Made by a program: the position numbers and the translations under genes. A stretch of 38,994 nt of DNA from Quadrisphaera sp. (GTDB lineage: Bacteria; Actinomycetota; Actinomycetes; Actinomycetales; Quadrisphaeraceae). The stretch is taken from contig JARIBR010000069.1 in the NCBI GenBank assembly GCA_029258695.1, positions 1 through 38,994 on the forward strand, read 5' to 3'. Positions 1 through 7,746 of the stretch are shown piece after piece. How positions within the stretch are numbered: the first letter of the stretch is position 1; each line of letters starts with the position of its first letter. The notes below the pieces were generated by a model. That model saw nothing but the letters and a program-made list of their open reading frames with translations, was not told the origin of the DNA and searched no databases.

Positions 1-1
1 C

Positions 2-718
2 CGCTACCAGCCCGACGCGCTGCGCTACTACATCGCCGCCGCGGGCCCGGAGAACCAGGACGCGGACTTCACGTGGACGGAGTTCGTGCGCCGCACCAAC
101 GACGAGCTGGTCTCCACGTGGGGCAACCTCGTCAACCGCACCGCGTCGATGATCGCCAAGAACCTCGGCGCCATCCCCGAGCCGGGGGAGCTCACCGACG
201 AGGACGCCGCGCTGATCGCCACGGTGCGCGGCGGTTTCGACACGGTCGGGCGCCTGATCTCCGAGCACCGGCAGAAGCAGGCCATCGGGGAGGCGATGCG
301 GCTCGCGGGAGAGGCCAACCGGTACCTGTCCGACACGGCCCCGTGGAAGCTGGCCAAGAGCAGCGATGACGGCGACCGGGCGCGGATGGCCACGGTGCTG
401 CACGTCGCCGCGCAGGCCGTCACGGACCTCAACACGCTGCTCTCGCCGTTCCTGCCGCACAGCAGCACCGCCGTCCACCAGGCGCTGGGCGGCAGCGGGA
501 CGTTCCAGCCGATGCCGGTGGTCCAGGAGGTCGCCGACCTCGACGACGCCTCGCGCAGCTACCCGGTGATCACCGGCGACTACGCGGACGGCCCGGTGTG
601 GGCGCCCGTCGACGTCGTGCCCGGGACCCCCGTGGCCCCGCCAAAGCCGATCTTCACCAAGCTCGACGACTCCGTGGTCGCCGAAGAGCTCGAGCGGCTC
701 GGGGGCGACGGGGCCTGA
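2..718 (+). CDS. metG: Methionyl-tRNA synthetase, C-terminal part (5' truncated by window)
   Basis: This is the 3' part of methionyl-tRNA synthetase, which charges tRNA-Met with methionine in the cytoplasm. The visible 238 residues start inside the catalytic half (DALRYYIAAAGPENQDADF, the region following the KMSKS loop) and run through the alpha-helical anticodon-binding domain (TWGNLVNRTASM, then KPWKLAK-like TAPWKLAK and FLPHSS). It ends with a short charged tail (FTKLDDSVVAEELERL) and a TGA stop. The signature helices and the tail are typical of actinobacterial MetG without a C-terminal tRNA-binding extension. In many actinobacteria this gene is followed directly by tatD, rpfB, ksgA and ispE; here those genes lie about 28 kb downstream. 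The active-site HIGH and KMSKS motifs lie outside the window. Confidence 0.95.
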   Translation, partial: RYQPDALRYYIAAAGPENQDADFTWTEFVRRTNDELVSTWGNLVNRTASMIAKNLGAIPEPGELTDEDAALIATVRGGFDTVGRLISEHRQKQAIGEAMRLAGEANRYLSDTAPWKLAKSSDDGDRARMATVLHVAAQAVTDLNTLLSPFLPHSSTAVHQALGGSGTFQPMPVVQEVADLDDASRSYPVITGDYADGPVWAPVDVVPGTPVAPPKPIFTKLDDSVVAEELERLGGDGA

Positions 719-726
719 ACCCCGGC

Positions 727-767
727 GCGGGGCGGGCCTCGGCGAGCACCGTACGGGCTCGCCCCGC
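727..767 (+). terminator. Hairpin downstream of metG
   Basis: Nine bases after the metG stop, GCGGGGCGGGCC (727-738) pairs with GGCTCGCCCCGC (756-767). This gives a 12-bp stem with one G-T wobble and a 17-nt loop. There is no T-tract, as is common for high-GC terminators. It probably ends the metG transcript. Confidence 0.6.
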
Positions 768-795
768 CCTGTGCGCACCCTCATCGACACGATGG

Positions 796-871
796 CGCCG
801 TCGATCGGGGACGTGGAGCCGCGTGCGGCACGCTGACCGCCGTCGATCGAGGACGTGGAGCCGCGTGCGGC
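796..871. repeat. 34-bp direct repeat, two copies
   Basis: Positions 796-829 and 838-871 are the same 34 bases except for one substitution, with a 42-bp period. Each copy ends in GCCGCGTGCGGC, itself a small inverted repeat. No coding frame explains it. Confidence 0.8.
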
Positions 872-1100
872 GCCCCATCCGGCACGGTGGGCCGTCCCCG
901 GTCGAGGGTGGATCCGACGGGTGAGCGCACCGTCGGGGTGAGGTGACGGAGCGTGGGACGCGAGGGTCGAGTGACTGCTCGGTCCGTCGGCCGGTCTGGC
1001 CGGCCACCCGTGCTCGTGACGAGCGGGGAGCTGGTGCGCGCGACACGCCGGTACGAGTCGCACGGGCCCCCCGCTCGGCGAGCGCGCGGTGCTGCAACTC

Positions 1101-1139
1101 CCCGCCCGAGGTCCCCGCCCGAGGTCCCCGCCCGAGGTC
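1101..1139. repeat. 13-bp tandem repeat, three copies
   Basis: CCCGCCCGAGGTC occurs three times in a row. It lies downstream of the stop of the minus-strand beta-helix gene (1218) and has no evident coding role. Confidence 0.8.
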
Positions 1140-1217
1140 TCCGGACAGGCGGAGCGCTGCGGACGGGTCGGGCAGGTCGGCCCCGCGCCTGATCGGAGGA
1201 CGGCCCGCCGTGGAGCG

Positions 1218-2126
1218 TCAGTCGGCGTAGCCCACCAGGGAGTAGTCCTTCCCGGGGTTGCCCACGAGGGGGGACGTTGCGCTGCGGGCGACCTCGAAGC
1301 CGTCCCAGTCGCCGGGGCCCATGACGAGCCGGTCCTTGTCCTTCGTCGGGTGGACCAGGGTGACGTTCTCCGCCTCCAGGGGCCAGCTCCCGCTGCGCTC
1401 GGTGCGCCGGACGAGGTAGCCGCGGTCGACGTCGCGGTAGCCCTCGCCGGTGTGGCGCAGGACGACGTTGCGGAAGTCGAAGCCGGTGGTCCTCGCGTTC
1501 CCGAACCCCTTGGTGTCGATCATGATGCCCTGGTAGTTCGTGGTGCCCTCGAGCCGGTCGATGCGCAGCCGTCCCGGTCCGGCCCAGGTCTGCAGGACGT
1601 CCGCGTGGTGCCCGCTCTGGTTGCCGCTGACCTGGTCGACGAGCACGTTCTGGATGGTGACCGACGCTCCGTACCGCTGGTCGAGGTTGATGCCCTCGCG
1701 CATCCCGCTGCCGGTGACGTGCACGCCTTCCAGGTGGATCGAGCCGCGCTGACGGTCGAGCTTGACCGGCCGCTGGTTGTTCGGCGCCTGGATCTCGCCG
1801 CCGATCCAGACGACGTCGTCGCCGCCCCAGACGCCGGCCTTCTGGCCGGGCTTCAACGTGAGCCTGCCCCCGTCGAGCCGCACGACGTAGTCCTTGGAGT
1901 CGTCGAGGCGCTGGAACGGCCGCTTCTGCGTCAGGGTGATGAGCTCCGGGTCCTCCAGCGATGGTGGCGCCCACGTGAGGGGGCCGCTCGGCAGGTCCGC
2001 GAGCGTGCGCGAGACGAGCTCCTCGGCGCTCGGGGGCGCCGCCGCGGCGACCCCGCCCGTCAGGGACGTGGCGGTCAGCAGGGAGACGGTGAGGGCGGAC
2101 AGGGCGAGGCGGGCGAGAGACGGCAC
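1218..2126 (-). CDS. Secreted right-handed beta-helix-like protein
   Basis: The 302-residue product begins with a Sec-type signal: VPSLARLALS, then a hydrophobic stretch, ending near GGVAAAAPPS. The mature part contains repeated short strands with Gly/Asn/Asp turns (VWIGGEIQAPNNQRPVKL, GSIHLEGVHVTGSG, ASVTIQNVLVDQVSGNQSG, FDFRNVVLRHTGEGYRDV), the look of a parallel beta-helix as found in polysaccharide lyases, epimerases and adhesins. The GTG at 2126 is chosen because GGAGGT lies five bases upstream and the signal peptide starts right after it; the longer open frame would bury the signal. It lies next to glycosyltransferases on the same strand, so it may bind or trim the exported polymer. No catalytic residues could be identified, so enzymatic activity is inference. 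Confidence 0.75.
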   Translation of the reverse strand: MPSLARLALSALTVSLLTATSLTGGVAAAAPPSAEELVSRTLADLPSGPLTWAPPSLEDPELITLTQKRPFQRLDDSKDYVVRLDGGRLTLKPGQKAGVWGGDDVVWIGGEIQAPNNQRPVKLDRQRGSIHLEGVHVTGSGMREGINLDQRYGASVTIQNVLVDQVSGNQSGHHADVLQTWAGPGRLRIDRLEGTTNYQGIMIDTKGFGNARTTGFDFRNVVLRHTGEGYRDVDRGYLVRRTERSGSWPLEAENVTLVHPTKDKDRLVMGPGDWDGFEVARSATSPLVGNPGKDYSLVGYAD

Positions 2127-2261
2127 GGAGACCTCCGGGTGCTGGGCGTGTCGGCCGGGATGGGCTGCACCCCGGCGACCGACGACGGTCCCGGTGAGGG
2201 GCCGGCCTGGTGCGCGCCCTCGATGAGCCGCGCACATCCTCGCCGCATGTGGTCACTATCC

Positions 2262-2274
2262 GTCAAACTTTGAC
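2262..2274. promoter_or_regulatory. GTCAAAcTTTGAC palindrome
   Basis: A perfect 13-bp palindrome (6-bp arms around one base) in an AT-rich spot directly after the stop of the GT2 gene and about 135 bp upstream of the beta-helix gene start. It could be an operator for the latter; no clear -10/-35 pair was found with it. Confidence 0.35.
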
Positions 2275-3224
2275 TACTCCGGCGTGTCGGACTCGTCCGT
2301 CGGGGGAGCGGTGCGGGTGAGGTCCGCCACCGCCGCTCGGGCGTAGATCGCTCCCTGCAGGGCGCGCGCACCGACGAAGACGACCACGTAGCCCGCGACG
2401 GTGGCCGGCGACGCTCCGGCGGGACGGCGATCATGCAGGAGCGCGACGAGCATGCGCGCGGTCATCGACGCCTGCCCGAGCGCGAGGCGGGCGAAGAACG
2501 TCGGCGGCTCCCCGGCCCGGCGGGCCTGGTCGCGCCGTCCCTCGCTGACGCGACGCAGCTTGGTGGCCAGCTCCGTCCACGTCGCCCGCGCCGGGTGGCG
2601 CACGATCGCCTCCGGTGCGTAGCGCTGGCGGCCGCCCCCTCGGGCCAGGCGCTGGCCGAACTCGGCATCGCCGCGCGAGCGCAGCCGGGCGTCGAAGGGG
2701 CCCGCGCGGTCGAGGGACTCGCGCCAGACCACCATGTTGGCCGTCACGGCGAAGTGCTCCGAGCGCAGGTACCGCTCCTGGGGGAAGCCGTGCAGCGCCT
2801 CGTACAGCTCGGTGCCCGTGGACGGGGCGTCGCCGGCGTAGGTCATCTCGACCGCGCCGCCCACCATGTCGACGCGGTCCGGGGTGGTGAGCGCCTCGAC
2901 GGCGCGCACGACCCACGACGGGTCAGGGACGCAGTCGCCGTCGGTGAACGCGCAGACGGCTCCGGAGGCGTGCGCGAGCGCGGTGTTGCGGGCGGCGTAG
3001 GAGCCGGCAGGGTCTTGCCGCACGAGACGGAAGCGCGGGTCGTCCGGTACCGCGGGAGAGAGGTCCTCCGTGGACCCGTCGTCGACGACGACCACGTCGA
3101 GGTCTTCGCGCGGGTACGTCTGAGCGGCCAGCGCGCGCAGGCACACGGCCAAGGCATCCACCCCGTCCCGGACCGGCACGATGACGGTGACGCTCGGTCG
3201 TGGGGTCTGACCCGACGGTTGCAC
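2274..3224 (-). CDS. Family 2 glycosyltransferase
   Basis: A 316-residue inverting GT-A glycosyltransferase. After a short Pro-rich start the nucleotide-sugar-binding strand reads SVTVIVPVRDGVDAL, followed by VVVVDDGSTED and the metal-binding region AFTDGDCVPDP. A mid-protein WRESLDRAGPFDARLRSRGDAEF segment is the usual acceptor-side region of membrane-associated GT2 enzymes. A C-terminal hydrophobic patch (ATVAGYVVVFVGARALQGAIY) may anchor it at the membrane. The start is uncertain: the frame is open to 3320, but that would cross the divergent promoter region, so the GTG at 3224 just before the conserved domain was chosen although no Shine-Dalgarno sequence is seen. It probably adds one sugar to the lipid-linked repeat unit. 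Confidence 0.85.
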   Translation of the reverse strand: MQPSGQTPRPSVTVIVPVRDGVDALAVCLRALAAQTYPREDLDVVVVDDGSTEDLSPAVPDDPRFRLVRQDPAGSYAARNTALAHASGAVCAFTDGDCVPDPSWVVRAVEALTTPDRVDMVGGAVEMTYAGDAPSTGTELYEALHGFPQERYLRSEHFAVTANMVVWRESLDRAGPFDARLRSRGDAEFGQRLARGGGRQRYAPEAIVRHPARATWTELATKLRRVSEGRRDQARRAGEPPTFFARLALGQASMTARMLVALLHDRRPAGASPATVAGYVVVFVGARALQGAIYARAAVADLTRTAPPTDESDTPE

Positions 3225-3364
3225 CGGGACATCATGCTGTGAGCGGCCCAGCCTGTCGAAACCGGACGACCGAGCATCAACGCGACGGACCGGACTACGA
3301 TCGTGCCACGGCCTCGTCACCCCTGGCGATGGCGACCCACTCTTCGGCGTGCGGAGCGATCGAC

Positions 3365-4408
3365 ATGCAGCTCGGAGCCCCTGACAGCTCCTCGGACCGT
3401 CCCAAGTACCTCATGGTGGCGTCGACGGGCGGCCACCTGGCGCAGCTGAACCGGATCGCCGGGTCGATGGACGTCCGCGACGACTCGCTGTGGGTCACCT
3501 TCGACACGCCTCAGTCGCGCGCCCTGCTCGCCGGGCGCCGTGTGCTCACCGTCCCCTACGTCTCGCCGCGGGACTGGCGTGGCGTGCTGCGGGCCACGCG
3601 GATGATCCTGCGCGGGACCCGCGGCGAGTCCTTCGACGGCGTGGTGAGCACCGGGGCGGCGCTCGCCGTGGCGGGCTTCCTCGCCGCGAAGGTCAAGCAC
3701 GTCCCCCGCCTGTACATCGAGAGCATCTCCCGCGTGCAGGGCCCGTCGATGACCGGTCGCCTGGTCGCGGCGCTGCGCCTGGCCTCGCTGCAGACCCAGC
3801 ACCGCGGGTGGGCGGGCGAGCGGTGGCGCTACCGCGGCAGCGTCCTCGCGAGCTACGCGACGGAACCGGCGACGGACGAGGCCGCTCGTGACGTCGTCGA
3901 GGACGCGTCGCGGCCCCGGCTCTTCGTCTCCCTCGGGACCATCAAGCCCTACCGGTTCGACGCCGCGGTCGACGCCGTCCTCGCCACGGGCCTCGCGTCG
4001 TCGAGCACCGTGTGGCAGCTCGGGGTCACGTCCGCGCGGGACCTGCCCGGCCGGGCGGTCGCCGAGATGACGGGCGAGGAGTTCGAGCGGTGCGCCCGCG
4101 AGGCCGACGTGGTGATCACCCACGCCGGCGTCGGCACCGTGATGCAGCTGCTCGACTGGGGCATCCGCCCGGTCGTGCTCGTGCGGCGCGTCCACCGCGG
4201 CGAGCACGTCGACGACCACCAGACGCAGATCGCGGCGCTGCTGCGCGAGCACGGCCTGGCGACCGTCGTCGACGAGCCGTCCGAGCTCACCGACGCCGAC
4301 GTCACGCAGGCCGCCGGGGTCCGCGTCGTCGTCCAGGACGAGCCCGACGGCCCCGTGTCCCCGGAGGCGTCACAGGAGCTCACCGCGGCCAGCCACCGCG
4401 CCGCCTGA
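3365..4408 (+). CDS. Fused Alg14/Alg13-type (GT28-like) glycosyltransferase
   Basis: This 347-residue protein joins two halves that are separate in many organisms. The N-terminal half has the Alg14/EpsE-type acceptor motif (YLMVASTGGHLAQLNRI) and a VVSTGAALAVAGF segment. The C-terminal half has the Alg13/MurG-like donor site (LFVSLGTIKPYRFD, VVITHAGVGTVMQLLDWG, then HVDDHQTQIAALL). Such proteins transfer a sugar from UDP to a lipid-linked saccharide at the inner membrane face. The ATG at 3365 was preferred because GGAG lies eight bases upstream; earlier in-frame ATGs (3200, 3329) have no ribosome-binding site and would overlap the divergent gene region. It is transcribed away from the neighbouring GT2 gene. 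Confidence 0.85.
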   Translation: MQLGAPDSSSDRPKYLMVASTGGHLAQLNRIAGSMDVRDDSLWVTFDTPQSRALLAGRRVLTVPYVSPRDWRGVLRATRMILRGTRGESFDGVVSTGAALAVAGFLAAKVKHVPRLYIESISRVQGPSMTGRLVAALRLASLQTQHRGWAGERWRYRGSVLASYATEPATDEAARDVVEDASRPRLFVSLGTIKPYRFDAAVDAVLATGLASSSTVWQLGVTSARDLPGRAVAEMTGEEFERCAREADVVITHAGVGTVMQLLDWGIRPVVLVRRVHRGEHVDDHQTQIAALLREHGLATVVDEPSELTDADVTQAAGVRVVVQDEPDGPVSPEASQELTAASHRAA

Positions 4409-4440
4409 CCACGTCAGGGTCCACGGGTACGCGAGACGCC

Positions 4441-4650
4441 ACTCCGGACGAGCGGCGGGTGCGCGGACGAGTCCGCGGCATCTGCGTCGTGCGCCCCGGC
4501 AAGGCACCCCTGCCGGTCCTGCGCCTTCCCGGCGGTCTGGCTCTGCAAAGTTGTGACCCCGACGACGACGGCCACCTCGAGGATCCCTGGACGAGCAAGC
4601 CGGTGCTCTGCGGAGAGCTCCTCATCGTCACCGTGCGACCATCGACGAAG
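4441..4650 (+). pseudogene. Truncated copy of the DUF6578-like gene at 5581-5949
   Basis: The frame at 4441-4650 reads ERRVRGRVRGICVVRPG, then DPDDDGHLEDPWT and LLIVTVRPST. This matches the C-terminal half of the intact gene at 5581-5949 (ERRVRGRVRGIQVVRSD, DPEDDGHLENPWT, FLVTVRPSR), and the DNA is also visibly similar. The N-terminal half with the paired cysteines is missing, and the stop codon present in the intact copy is replaced by AAG, so the frame runs on into the toxin gene. No start codon with a ribosome-binding site precedes it. The rest of the gap 4409-4824 holds the toxin promoter (4784-4812) and nothing else recognised. Confidence 0.75.
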
Positions 4651-4783
4651 GCTTCGTCATCCGTGCCGCGTCCGCCGCCGGCGGGCTTCGCCGCCGTGCG
4701 CCGGGCCCTGCGCGAGCGCCCCAGGCCCCTGCGCAGGCCGTGGACCCCAGCGTCAGGGCCTCGAGAAGCCCAGACGCCGGGGA

Positions 4784-4812
4784 ATGACCAGCACCCACTT
4801 CCGTATTACGAT
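4784..4812 (+). promoter_or_regulatory. Candidate promoter of the toxin-antitoxin pair
   Basis: ATGACC (4784-4789) and TACGAT (4807-4812) are separated by 17 bases, matching the primary sigma-factor layout in an otherwise GC-rich stretch. The -10 box touches the AAGGAGG ribosome-binding site, so the predicted transcript start falls almost at the toxin start codon. The true start may therefore be leaderless or the promoter may lie elsewhere. Confidence 0.4.
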
Positions 4813-4824
4813 AAGGAGGTGGAG

Positions 4825-5061
4825 GTGCACCGCACGGCGCGCAAGCACGGGATCAGTGACGCCGACGTGGTGCAGGTCGCCACCTCCTGCCAGGTGGCCT
4901 ACCGGCTCGAGGACGACGAAGAGCCGGCGCGCGAGCTACGCCTGGGTTTCGATACCGCGGGGCGCTTGCTCGAGGTCGTCGTGCTGATCTTCGACGACGG
5001 CCGGGAGCTGGCCATCCACGCGATGAAGGCTCGCACCCAGTACCGGGACCTGTTGGGATGA
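4825..5061 (+). CDS. Small BrnT-like toxin of a toxin-antitoxin pair
   Basis: A 78-residue protein beginning HRTARKHGISDADVV, then RELRLGFDTAGRLLEVVVL and ending GRELAIHAMKARTQYRDLL. The order KHGIS, a central beta-sheet around LLEVVV and a closing HAM-x-AR-x-x-Y motif matches small RNase-type toxins of the BrnT/RelE-fold group and their actinobacterial relatives. The exact family is not certain. The GTG at 4825 was chosen because AAGGAGG ends five bases upstream; GTG at 4819 is in frame but overlaps that site. A ribbon-helix-helix protein follows 62 bp downstream, the expected partner in toxin-first order. The upstream frame is open through a gene remnant, which is not part of this protein. 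Confidence 0.7.
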   Translation: MHRTARKHGISDADVVQVATSCQVAYRLEDDEEPARELRLGFDTAGRLLEVVVLIFDDGRELAIHAMKARTQYRDLLG

Positions 5062-5123
5062 GCGTTCACCAGGCGGTGACCCACGAGGACCCGCGCACCA
5101 CCGACGTGAACAGGAGAACCGTC

Positions 5124-5405
5124 ATGACCGAGACCACGCCACCGCCGGCGCCCACCAGCAACGGACACGCGGTGACCGACGAGAGCATCGAGCGCCTGGC
5201 CGCTGAGGCCGAGGCCGGCTACGACCCCGCCCGGTTGCGCCCGGTGGTCGGGCGTCCGGCGATGGGCTCGGCGGCGGCGCGCGTGGTGCCGGTGCGCCTG
5301 GACCCCGAGCTGGAGGCGGCGCTGCGCCAGCGCGCGGAGAGCGAGCACGCCAGCACCAGCACGGTGATCCGCCAAGCGCTGCGCGCATGGCTGACCCCCG
5401 CATGA
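5124..5405 (+). CDS. Ribbon-helix-helix antitoxin
   Basis: A 93-residue protein with an acidic N-terminus (ESIERLAAEAEAGYDPARL) and a C-terminal ribbon-helix-helix domain (RVVPVRLDPELEAALRQRA, then STSTVIRQALRAWL). In toxin-antitoxin pairs the ribbon domain binds the operator as a dimer while the flexible part covers the toxin; this role is inferred from the family and from the toxin just upstream. The ATG at 5124 has AGGAG seven bases before it. The 62-bp spacing from the toxin is larger than usual for coupled translation, so it may have its own ribosome loading. It probably autoregulates the promoter at 4784-4812. Confidence 0.78.
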   Translation: MTETTPPPAPTSNGHAVTDESIERLAAEAEAGYDPARLRPVVGRPAMGSAAARVVPVRLDPELEAALRQRAESEHASTSTVIRQALRAWLTPA

Positions 5406-5580
5406 CCCCGATTCACTCGCGCGGACCTCGCTGCAACCCTGGTCCTGGTCGGTGCGGTGGTTCGAGGCGCCGTCATCGCCTTGCGGGCTACGTGGGTGCA
5501 GCGGATCCCTCTCCTGCCGAAGCTGCCCATGATGAAGGCGCTGATTCGGGGCCAGGTCTTCGCGGTCGCTCTCGCAGTCG

Positions 5581-5949
5581 ATGGTGACCGACGATCGCGG
5601 CGTGGACGTCGAGGTCGAGGTGGGCGGCTGGGAGCACGAGTGCTGCGGTGACGCCATCGAGCGTGGCCAGCTCGTCGACCTCGACTGCCAGCGCACCATG
5701 GGAGAGGACGGACTGATGCACCTGCACGCCGGCCACCACTCCCCAGCAGAGCGGCGAGTGCGCGGACGGGTGCGTGGCATCCAGGTCGTGCGCTCCGACG
5801 AGTCCTCCCAGCCCGTTCTGCATGTCCCGAGCGGACGGGCCCTGAGGGGCTTCGACCCCGAGGACGACGGCCACCTCGAGAACCCCTGGACCGGCGAGGC
5901 GGCGCCCGACGGCGAGAACTTCCTCGTCACCGTCCGCCCGTCGAGGTAG
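5581..5949 (+). CDS. Small DUF6578-like protein
   Basis: A 122-residue soluble protein: VDVEVEVGGWEHECCGDAI with a Cys-Cys pair, a central GEDGLMHLHAGHHSPAERR, and a C-terminal RGRVRGIQVVR plus LVTVRPSR. The pattern of a short beta-strand, Trp, then CCG near the start resembles the actinobacterial DUF6578 family, whose function is unknown. No signal peptide or membrane segment is seen. The start is unsure: ATG at 5581 has no ribosome-binding site, and GTG at 5602 would begin at the conserved strand. A diverged, N-terminally truncated copy lies at 4441-4650, on the other side of the toxin-antitoxin pair. The interval 5406-5580 before it has no supported gene. Confidence 0.6.
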   Translation: MVTDDRGVDVEVEVGGWEHECCGDAIERGQLVDLDCQRTMGEDGLMHLHAGHHSPAERRVRGRVRGIQVVRSDESSQPVLHVPSGRALRGFDPEDDGHLENPWTGEAAPDGENFLVTVRPSR

Positions 5950-6132
5950 GCCTCGTCCCTCGGCAACCTGTGGTGGGCTGTCCGCGTCCTGGAGGCATGG
6001 GCAGTCGTGACGCCGGCGTGCGCGTGGGCGCCACGAAGGGTGGCGCTGCCTCTCCCAGCGCGAGCATCCCCCTACGACGACGAACCAGGGGCGGCGCGCT
6101 CTGCGGTGAGGCCCCTCGACGAGGAGAAGACC

Positions 6133-7080
6133 ATGAACGCCTCGAGGATCTCCGGGGCTCTTCTCGCCGCCACGCTGGTGCTCGCCGGGTGCGGTGGCGC
6201 TGGCGCCAGCGATGGACCAGCGCCCTCCTTCCCCCCACCGACCACCCGGAGCGTCGATCCCGCCTCCACGGTGGTCCTGCAGGTCCAGCACCTCGGCGGG
6301 ATGGTGGCCGCTTGGGACCTGCTCACCCGCCTGCAGGCACCCTCCGTCTACGCCGACGGGCGGGTGATCCGCCAGGTCGAGCAGTCCACGACCCCGGTCG
6401 AGGAGCTGCCTGCCCTGCCGCAGGTGGTCCAGCAGGTTCTGATGCCCGCGGGCCTGGACGCTCTGGTCCAGCGCGCCCGCGATGCCGGGGTGGGCGACGG
6501 CGCGGACCTGGGCGAGCCCTTGGTCACCGACGTGACCACCACCCGATTCGTGCTGACCACCGAGGAGGGGCCGGTGTGGAGCGACGCCTACGCCCTGCGG
6601 TTCTCGGCCGGCTTGGACGGCATCGTCGGCGAGCCCGTGCCCAGCCCCTCGATCTCGGTGGGCAGCGGTGAGGGCGACGGCACGCTCACCCAGGCGCAGG
6701 CCGACGCGCGCTACAGGCTCCTGGACCTGGCCGCCGCCCTGGACGACCTGCCGGCAGCGCTGGGACCTGAGCAGGCCGGGGAGCAAGAGCCCTACCGCTT
6801 CGACGCGCTGGCCGTGGTCATGGCTCCGGGCAGTGCCGACGCTGATCTGGACGCGCTGTCCTGGCCCGGGCCCACGCTGCCCGGCCAGGACGCCACGATC
6901 AACGGCACGCCGTGCATGGTGGTGCGCGGTGCGGGCCTGGCTCCCGTGCTCGAAGCCGCCAGCCAGGCACGCCTGTTGACACCGTGGAGCGACGGCGGAC
7001 GCACCTGGGACCTGCGTTTCCGACCTCTCCTGCCTGACGAGAACACCTGCGAGGACCTCACCCCGCCGCCGCAGTCCTGA
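6133..7080 (+). CDS. Lipoprotein of unknown function
   Basis: A 315-residue protein with a clear lipoprotein signal: MNASRISGALLAATLVLAGC, so the mature protein would be diacylated at Cys20 and anchored to the outer face of the membrane. The mature part is acidic, with no recognised catalytic motif (SVDPASTVVLQVQHLGGM, SVYADGRVIRQVE, and Cys residues in NGTPCMVV and ENTCEDL that could form a disulfide). ATG at 6133 is supported by GAGGAG starting twelve bases upstream. Similar lipoproteins are common in actinobacteria and often of unknown role. It stands alone between the DUF6578-like gene and a gene-poor stretch. Confidence 0.75.
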   Translation: MNASRISGALLAATLVLAGCGGAGASDGPAPSFPPPTTRSVDPASTVVLQVQHLGGMVAAWDLLTRLQAPSVYADGRVIRQVEQSTTPVEELPALPQVVQQVLMPAGLDALVQRARDAGVGDGADLGEPLVTDVTTTRFVLTTEEGPVWSDAYALRFSAGLDGIVGEPVPSPSISVGSGEGDGTLTQAQADARYRLLDLAAALDDLPAALGPEQAGEQEPYRFDALAVVMAPGSADADLDALSWPGPTLPGQDATINGTPCMVVRGAGLAPVLEAASQARLLTPWSDGGRTWDLRFRPLLPDENTCEDLTPPPQS

Positions 7081-7524
7081 CATGCACCGCAGGGGGCACC
7101 TGCTGACGGACTTGTCGCGCTCCGGTAGTCATGGTGAAGGAAAGTCCCCGTCCGCGCCAGGGTGGTAGACCGACACGCGGAGCGCGGGCTTCAGGCCCAG
7201 CCGGTTGAGCCTGTCTCCGAACCGCGCCGATCGGCGCAGGGCGCTGCGGTGGTTCGTCGTGGTCGGCGTCACGTGCCTGGGCGGCGCCATCGCCTGCTGC
7301 GTCGGGGCCGGGGCCACCGGTGACGTCTCGCTCACCGGGTTCGCCGTCCTGCTGGCCGTCCCGGTCCTGGTCACCGTCTACCGCCGTGGCGCGCAACCGC
7401 GCCGACCTCTGACGCATCTCTCGTCCCCCGCCTGGCCATGGAAGAGTGCTGTCGCACGTCCGTGGTGGTCGGACGGCCGGGGTCTCGAGACGGGCGAGAC
7501 CGAGATCATCGCCTGGCGAGGCGT
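7081..7524. other. Gap with a possible membrane-protein remnant
   Basis: No complete gene is supported in these 444 bases. A plus-strand frame from TTG 7205 encodes two membrane-like stretches (RWFVVVGVTCLGGAIACCVG and SLTGFAVLLAVPVLVTVY). It then runs without a stop, antisense to the genes beyond, to 9604. Either a small membrane protein lost its end here or the hydrophobic frame is accidental. Confidence 0.3.
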
Positions 7525-7746
7525 TCAGCCGGCGCGAGTGAGCTCGTGCTCGACGGCACGGCGGATCCAGCTGGAGACCGAGCGGTCGTCGGCGGCGGCG
7601 CGGCCGCGCACCGCGGCCAGCAACTCCTCGGGGAAGCGCACGGGCACCGGGTCGCCCATCCGCGACCTGGTCCTGCGCACCGGGGGGCCCTGGGGCGTCT
7701 GGTGGGCGGGGTCGGCGAAGAAGGCGTGCTCTTGCGCAGGCGTCAT
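7525..7746 (-). CDS. Small ribbon-helix-helix protein (orphan antitoxin-like)
   Basis: A 73-residue protein with a Pro/Arg-rich front (FFADPAHQTPQGPPV) and a C-terminal ribbon-helix-helix domain: DPVPVRFPEELLAAVRGRA, then RSVSSWIRRAVEHELTRAG. It is likely a DNA-binding dimer of the CopG/antitoxin type. No toxin gene was recognised next to it; the short upstream frame that ends in a TGA overlapping its ATG (reading HPHDDVEEAWASDPLF) could be a toxin remnant, but this is speculative. No ribosome-binding site precedes the ATG, which fits translation coupled to a lost upstream frame. Confidence 0.6.
   Translation of the reverse strand: MTPAQEHAFFADPAHQTPQGPPVRRTRSRMGDPVPVRFPEELLAAVRGRAAADDRSVSSWIRRAVEHELTRAG

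Larger units (their letters stand above)
719..1217. other. Gene-free interval with repeats
   Basis: I see no convincing gene in these 499 bases; the open frames here are low-complexity and Arg/Pro/Gly-rich. The interval holds the metG hairpin, a 34-bp direct repeat (796-829 and 838-871) and a threefold 13-bp repeat (1101-1139). It separates the conserved metG gene from the sugar-polymer cluster. Confidence 0.6.

Noticed and set aside
654..2256. Long minus-strand frames across the metG-beta-helix gap
   Set aside because: Arg/Pro/Ala-rich with no domain and partly out of frame with the real beta-helix gene.
5457..5651. 64-codon plus-strand frame between the antitoxin and the DUF6578-like gene
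   Set aside because: It overlaps the better-supported DUF6578-like gene in another frame and its second half becomes Arg/Gly low complexity.
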